Assembly (NCBI GenBank): GCA_026388595.1
Contig: JAPLJM010000159.1
Coordinates: 1-8,211, forward strand
Origin: Deltaproteobacteria bacterium
Lineage (GTDB): Bacteria > Desulfobacterota > Syntrophia > Syntrophales > Fen-1087
Direction: 5' to 3'
Length of the DNA: 8,211 bases
Of this stretch, positions 6,448-8,211 are shown one piece after another. The position numbers were made by a program, and so were the translations under genes. The notes under the pieces were generated by a model. That model was not told where the DNA came from and ran no database searches. It saw nothing but the letters and a program-made list of their open reading frames with translations. Each line of letters begins with the position of its first letter. Positions within the stretch are counted from its first letter, which is position 1.

Positions 6448-6816
6448 ATGAAAAAATCACCGGTGGGGTTTTGGGTTATCGGCATTCTGATCATCCCGGT
6501 TGTGTGTTTAATCATCTATACCTGGATAACGCTGAGCTGGAGTTTTTCCAAGGGCGAGCGGACCGGTTATGTCCAGAAGCTGTCAAAAAGCGGATGGGTC
6601 TGTAAAACCTGGGAGGGTGAAATGGCCATGGTGACCATGCCAGGCGCCATCCCGGAGAAGTTTTATTTCAGTATCCGTGACGATCAGGTGGCCGAGCGCG
6701 TCAACAAGTTCGCAGGTAAGCGGGTTGCACTGGTTTATGAGCAGCACAGGGGGGTGCCGACGCGCTGTTTCGGAGATACTGATTATTATGTTGTCGATGT
6801 AAAGGCGATTGATTAG
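6448..6816 (+). CDS. Conserved membrane-anchored protein of unknown function
   Basis: The 122-residue product starts MKKSPVGFW, has one hydrophobic segment at about residues 7-29, then a soluble domain with GERTGYVQKLSKSGWVCKTW (36-55), MVTMPGAIPEKFYFS (61-75), ALVYEQHRGVP (94-104) and CFGDTDYYVVDV (107-118). I recognise this pattern from small proteins common in proteobacteria with no proven role; some database copies carry a 6-phosphogluconate dehydrogenase label that the sequence does not support. The protein is likely anchored in the inner membrane with the domain outside the cytoplasm. The start is uncertain: ATG 6448 has GGAGG (6438-6442) five bases upstream and gives a normal membrane anchor; ATG 6424 has GGAG (6413-6416) seven bases upstream and adds eight residues. 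cutA begins one base past its stop. Confidence 0.75.
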   Translation: MKKSPVGFWVIGILIIPVVCLIIYTWITLSWSFSKGERTGYVQKLSKSGWVCKTWEGEMAMVTMPGAIPEKFYFSIRDDQVAERVNKFAGKRVALVYEQHRGVPTRCFGDTDYYVVDVKAID

Positions 6817-6817
6817 C

Positions 6818-7144
6818 ATGCCCATGGATTCTGCCATCCAGATTGTGACGACAATGGAAAAGCGCGCAGACGCTGAAAAAATAGCCGGGATGCTCATTGA
6901 AAAGAGACTGGCTGCCTGCGTCCAGATTGTCGGCCCCATCCTTAGCGCCTACCGCTGGAAGGAAAACATTGAAAGCGCTGAAGAGTGGCAGTGCCTCATC
7001 AAAACCAGGGCAGGCCTCTATGGAGATGTGGAAGCGGTCATCAAGGCCAATCACCCCTACGAAGTGCCGGAAATCATAGCCTTCCCCATTTTACAGGGCA
7101 GTCGGGAATATCTGGCGTGGCTCCACGAAGAAACACACGGTTAA
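6818..7144 (+). CDS. cutA: CutA1 divalent-cation tolerance protein
   Basis: The 108-residue product covers the whole CutA1 family: QIVTTMEKRADAEKIAGMLI near residues 8-27, RLAACVQI at 30-37, AYRWKENIE near 44-52, LIKTRAGLY near 60-68, HPYEVPEII at 79-87 and SREYLAWL at 95-102. CutA1 is a small, very stable homotrimer tied genetically to copper and other divalent-ion tolerance; its molecular action is still debated. The start is taken at ATG 6818, one base after the upstream stop (TAGcATG), so coupling to the membrane protein is likely; ATG 6824 is possible. The TAA stop overlaps by one base with the remains of a glucokinase gene. Confidence 0.93.
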   Translation: MPMDSAIQIVTTMEKRADAEKIAGMLIEKRLAACVQIVGPILSAYRWKENIESAEEWQCLIKTRAGLYGDVEAVIKANHPYEVPEIIAFPILQGSREYLAWLHEETHG

Positions 7145-7251
7145 TCAGGGTGTTAGCCGGTGATCTGGGCGGTACAAAAACTCAACCCCTTCCAAATATT
7201 GGACCAGCGCCTCTACGCCGTCATGTCAAGTCAAGGCTCTCGCCTCGATGA
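7144..7251 (+). pseudogene. Glucokinase N-terminal remnant
   Basis: Directly overlapping the cutA stop, the frame from 7144 reads IRVLAGDLGGTKT, which is the N-terminus of glucokinase (normally MRVLAGDxGGTKT, holding the phosphate-binding loop). The start codon has become ATC: the junction reads TAATC where an intact overlap would read TAATG. After GGTKT the likeness stops in this frame, and the frame ends at a TGA at 7249-7251. A +1 frame from 7181 gives QILDQRLYAVMSSQGSRLDD, which loosely recalls the next part of glucokinases and hints at a frameshift. Everything beyond is lost where the convergent TVP38 gene begins, so this is a stub of about 35 codons. The first 13 residues are convincing; the frameshift reading is weak. 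Confidence 0.6.
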
Positions 7252-7265
7252 TCACTGATCGTCGA
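7245..7265. terminator. Small stem-loop at the convergent gene junction
   Basis: TCGATGATC (7245-7253) pairs with GATCGTCGA (7257-7265) around an ACT loop, nine pairs including one wobble. On the plus strand it is followed by a pyrimidine-rich TATTCTTCTCTC. It overlaps the stop codon of the leftward TVP38 gene. It may end transcription of the cutA unit, but the T-run is broken, so confidence is low. Confidence 0.3.
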
Positions 7266-8001
7266 TATTCTTCTCTCTATTATTCAAGATTCTGTAGGCA
7301 TAGCGTGCCAGCAGGAACAGAAGGACCGCGCAGGCCATTACGATAATAATCAACGGCCACGGAATACCGCCGGAAACAATTGCCTTTGAAACAGCGTCCG
7401 CCCCAACCACATAAAGAACGGTTCCCGGCAGCATGCAGAGCCAGGACCAGAGGACATAGGTCCGGAAGGGGATGCGGGTGAGGCCGAAGCCATAATTCAG
7501 CAGATCAAAGGGGAACAGCGGGATGAGCCGGACGATGGCGACGATGACGGCACCGTGCTTTTCCGTCATTTCATCGAGGCGGCTAAACTTTTCATCCTTT
7601 GAAAGCCAGCGGACGACAGCGCCCCGTGCAAAATAGCGGGCGATCAGAAAGGCAAGGCTTGCCCCCAGCGTAGAGCCGATGCTGACCAGGATGACACCGA
7701 GAAAAGAACCATAAATGGCGCCGCCGATAATCGAGATGACGACACCCGGAAGGGCGGCAACGGTTGAAAGAATGTAGATCAACACGTAGACCACGGGCCC
7801 CCAGGCGCCAAGCGACTGAATCCATTGACGCAGATTGCCCAGCTGTTCGCCCCATCCGAAAATTTTTGTAAGGATGATCATTGCCGCGACGAAGACGAGA
7901 AGCGAAATGGGCCGCCAGAGATCACGCCAGTTGGCCTTTTTGCCGTTATCCGTATCCTTGGTTTCCAATGTCACATCCATGGGTGCATCATTATCCTTCA
8001 T
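7252..8001 (-). CDS. TVP38/TMEM64 family (VTT domain) membrane protein
   Basis: This 249-residue inner-membrane protein begins with a polar stretch of about 30 residues, then a hydrophobic segment at 31-46. The VTT/DedA-like core follows: ALPGVVISIIGGAIYGSFLG at 83-102, a glycine- and serine-rich segment to about 123, and VRLIPLFPFDLLNYGFGLT at 157-175. PGT at 192-194 and a last hydrophobic helix near 213-233 complete it. The Arg, Pro and Asn-Tyr of the second motif are the conserved family positions. Related DedA and VTT proteins act in lipid or small-molecule movement across membranes, but the role of this branch is not settled. It lies 15 bases after the transferase gene; the AAGGA ribosome site overlaps that gene's TAA stop, so the two form an operon. 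An in-frame ATG seven codons further in is possible but has no better site. Confidence 0.88.
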   Translation of the reverse strand: MKDNDAPMDVTLETKDTDNGKKANWRDLWRPISLLVFVAAMIILTKIFGWGEQLGNLRQWIQSLGAWGPVVYVLIYILSTVAALPGVVISIIGGAIYGSFLGVILVSIGSTLGASLAFLIARYFARGAVVRWLSKDEKFSRLDEMTEKHGAVIVAIVRLIPLFPFDLLNYGFGLTRIPFRTYVLWSWLCMLPGTVLYVVGADAVSKAIVSGGIPWPLIIIVMACAVLLFLLARYAYRILNNREKNIDDQ

Positions 8002-8016
8002 GGGGCGTCGATGTCC

Positions 8017-8211
8017 TTATTCGCGGCGATAGTATCTCGCCAGCTTTTCCGGTGAGGCGCCCAGATAATAAGCGCCCAGCAAGATCCAGTTTCTGAGGGT
8101 GGCTCGCAGAACCCCCTCTTTTTCCCATCTGCGGGGCGAGGTGCTGACGCGGTTCGGGAACAGATGAATCCGGCCCCCGGATTTTTTTATCTTTTGCATC
8201 AGGGCCACATC
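8017..8211 (-). CDS. Glycosyltransferase-like protein, rSAM/selenodomain-associated transferase 2 type (C-terminal part)
   Basis: The gene enters from the right edge on the minus strand; 64 C-terminal residues are visible, beginning DVALMQKIKKSGG and ending at the TAA at 8017-8019. The pattern RVSTSPRRWEKEGVLRATLR followed by NWILLGAYYLGASPEKLARY matches my memory of the C-terminus of the family-2 glycosyltransferase-fold group named rSAM/selenodomain-associated transferase 2 (TIGR04283). That group tends to occur in genomes with selenium-related genes, beside a radical SAM protein and a second transferase; its reaction is not known. The catalytic N-terminal domain is outside the window. The short coupling to the TVP38 gene suggests joint expression. 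Assignment rests on the C-terminus only, so an ordinary glycosyltransferase is possible. Confidence 0.7.
   Translation of the reverse strand, partial: DVALMQKIKKSGGRIHLFPNRVSTSPRRWEKEGVLRATLRNWILLGAYYLGASPEKLARYYRRE

Overview
The window is densely coded bacterial DNA of moderately high GC, with ordinary Gram-negative-style genes. Lgt, CutA, a TerC/YjbE protein, an ADP-forming acyl-CoA synthetase, a C_GCAxxG_C_C redox protein and a probable selenoprotein together suggest an anaerobic Desulfobacterota (Deltaproteobacteria), perhaps Syntrophus-like. The taxonomic call is inference from gene content and was not tested by a search.

Layout. At the left edge, on the minus strand, is the first third or less of an acyl-CoA synthetase (NDP-forming), with a good sigma70-type promoter at 475-503. 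A 273-base divergent intergenic region follows. Then come plus-strand genes: a thioredoxin reductase (698-1663), abutted by lgt (1664-2515), a C_GCAxxG_C_C redox protein (2622-3161), and a flavin-dependent NAD(P)-disulfide reductase-like gene (3227-4561). That gene carries an in-frame TGA at codon 44, exactly where the family has its redox-active cysteine. A 166-bp imperfect palindromic element (4581-4746) with terminal inverted repeats and a 5-bp flanking duplication separates it from a TerC/YjbE membrane protein (4815-5510) and a SpoU/TrmH-family RNA methyltransferase (5559-6332). A sigma70-type promoter (6359-6387) then precedes a small membrane-anchored conserved protein (6448-6816) and cutA (6818-7144). 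The 3' end of that unit holds a remnant of a glucokinase N-terminus (7144-7251). From the right edge, on the minus strand, come the C-terminus of a glycosyltransferase-like protein resembling the rSAM/selenodomain-associated transferase 2 family (8017-8211) and a TVP38/TMEM64 (VTT domain) membrane protein (7252-8001).

Main discovery. The 3227-4561 gene is best read as one 444-codon selenoprotein and not as a 399-residue ORF starting at 3362. The two halves are in the same frame, the N-terminal half supplies the missing FAD-binding motif, and the TGA falls in the SYAxC-type active-site motif. A 12-bp stem-loop with a G-containing loop starts 7 nt after the TGA, with its apical loop 19 nt after it, as expected of a bacterial SECIS element. 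The neighbouring thioredoxin reductase, Cys-rich redox protein and selenodomain-associated transferase make a thiol/selenol redox theme plausible, though functional cooperation between them is inference.
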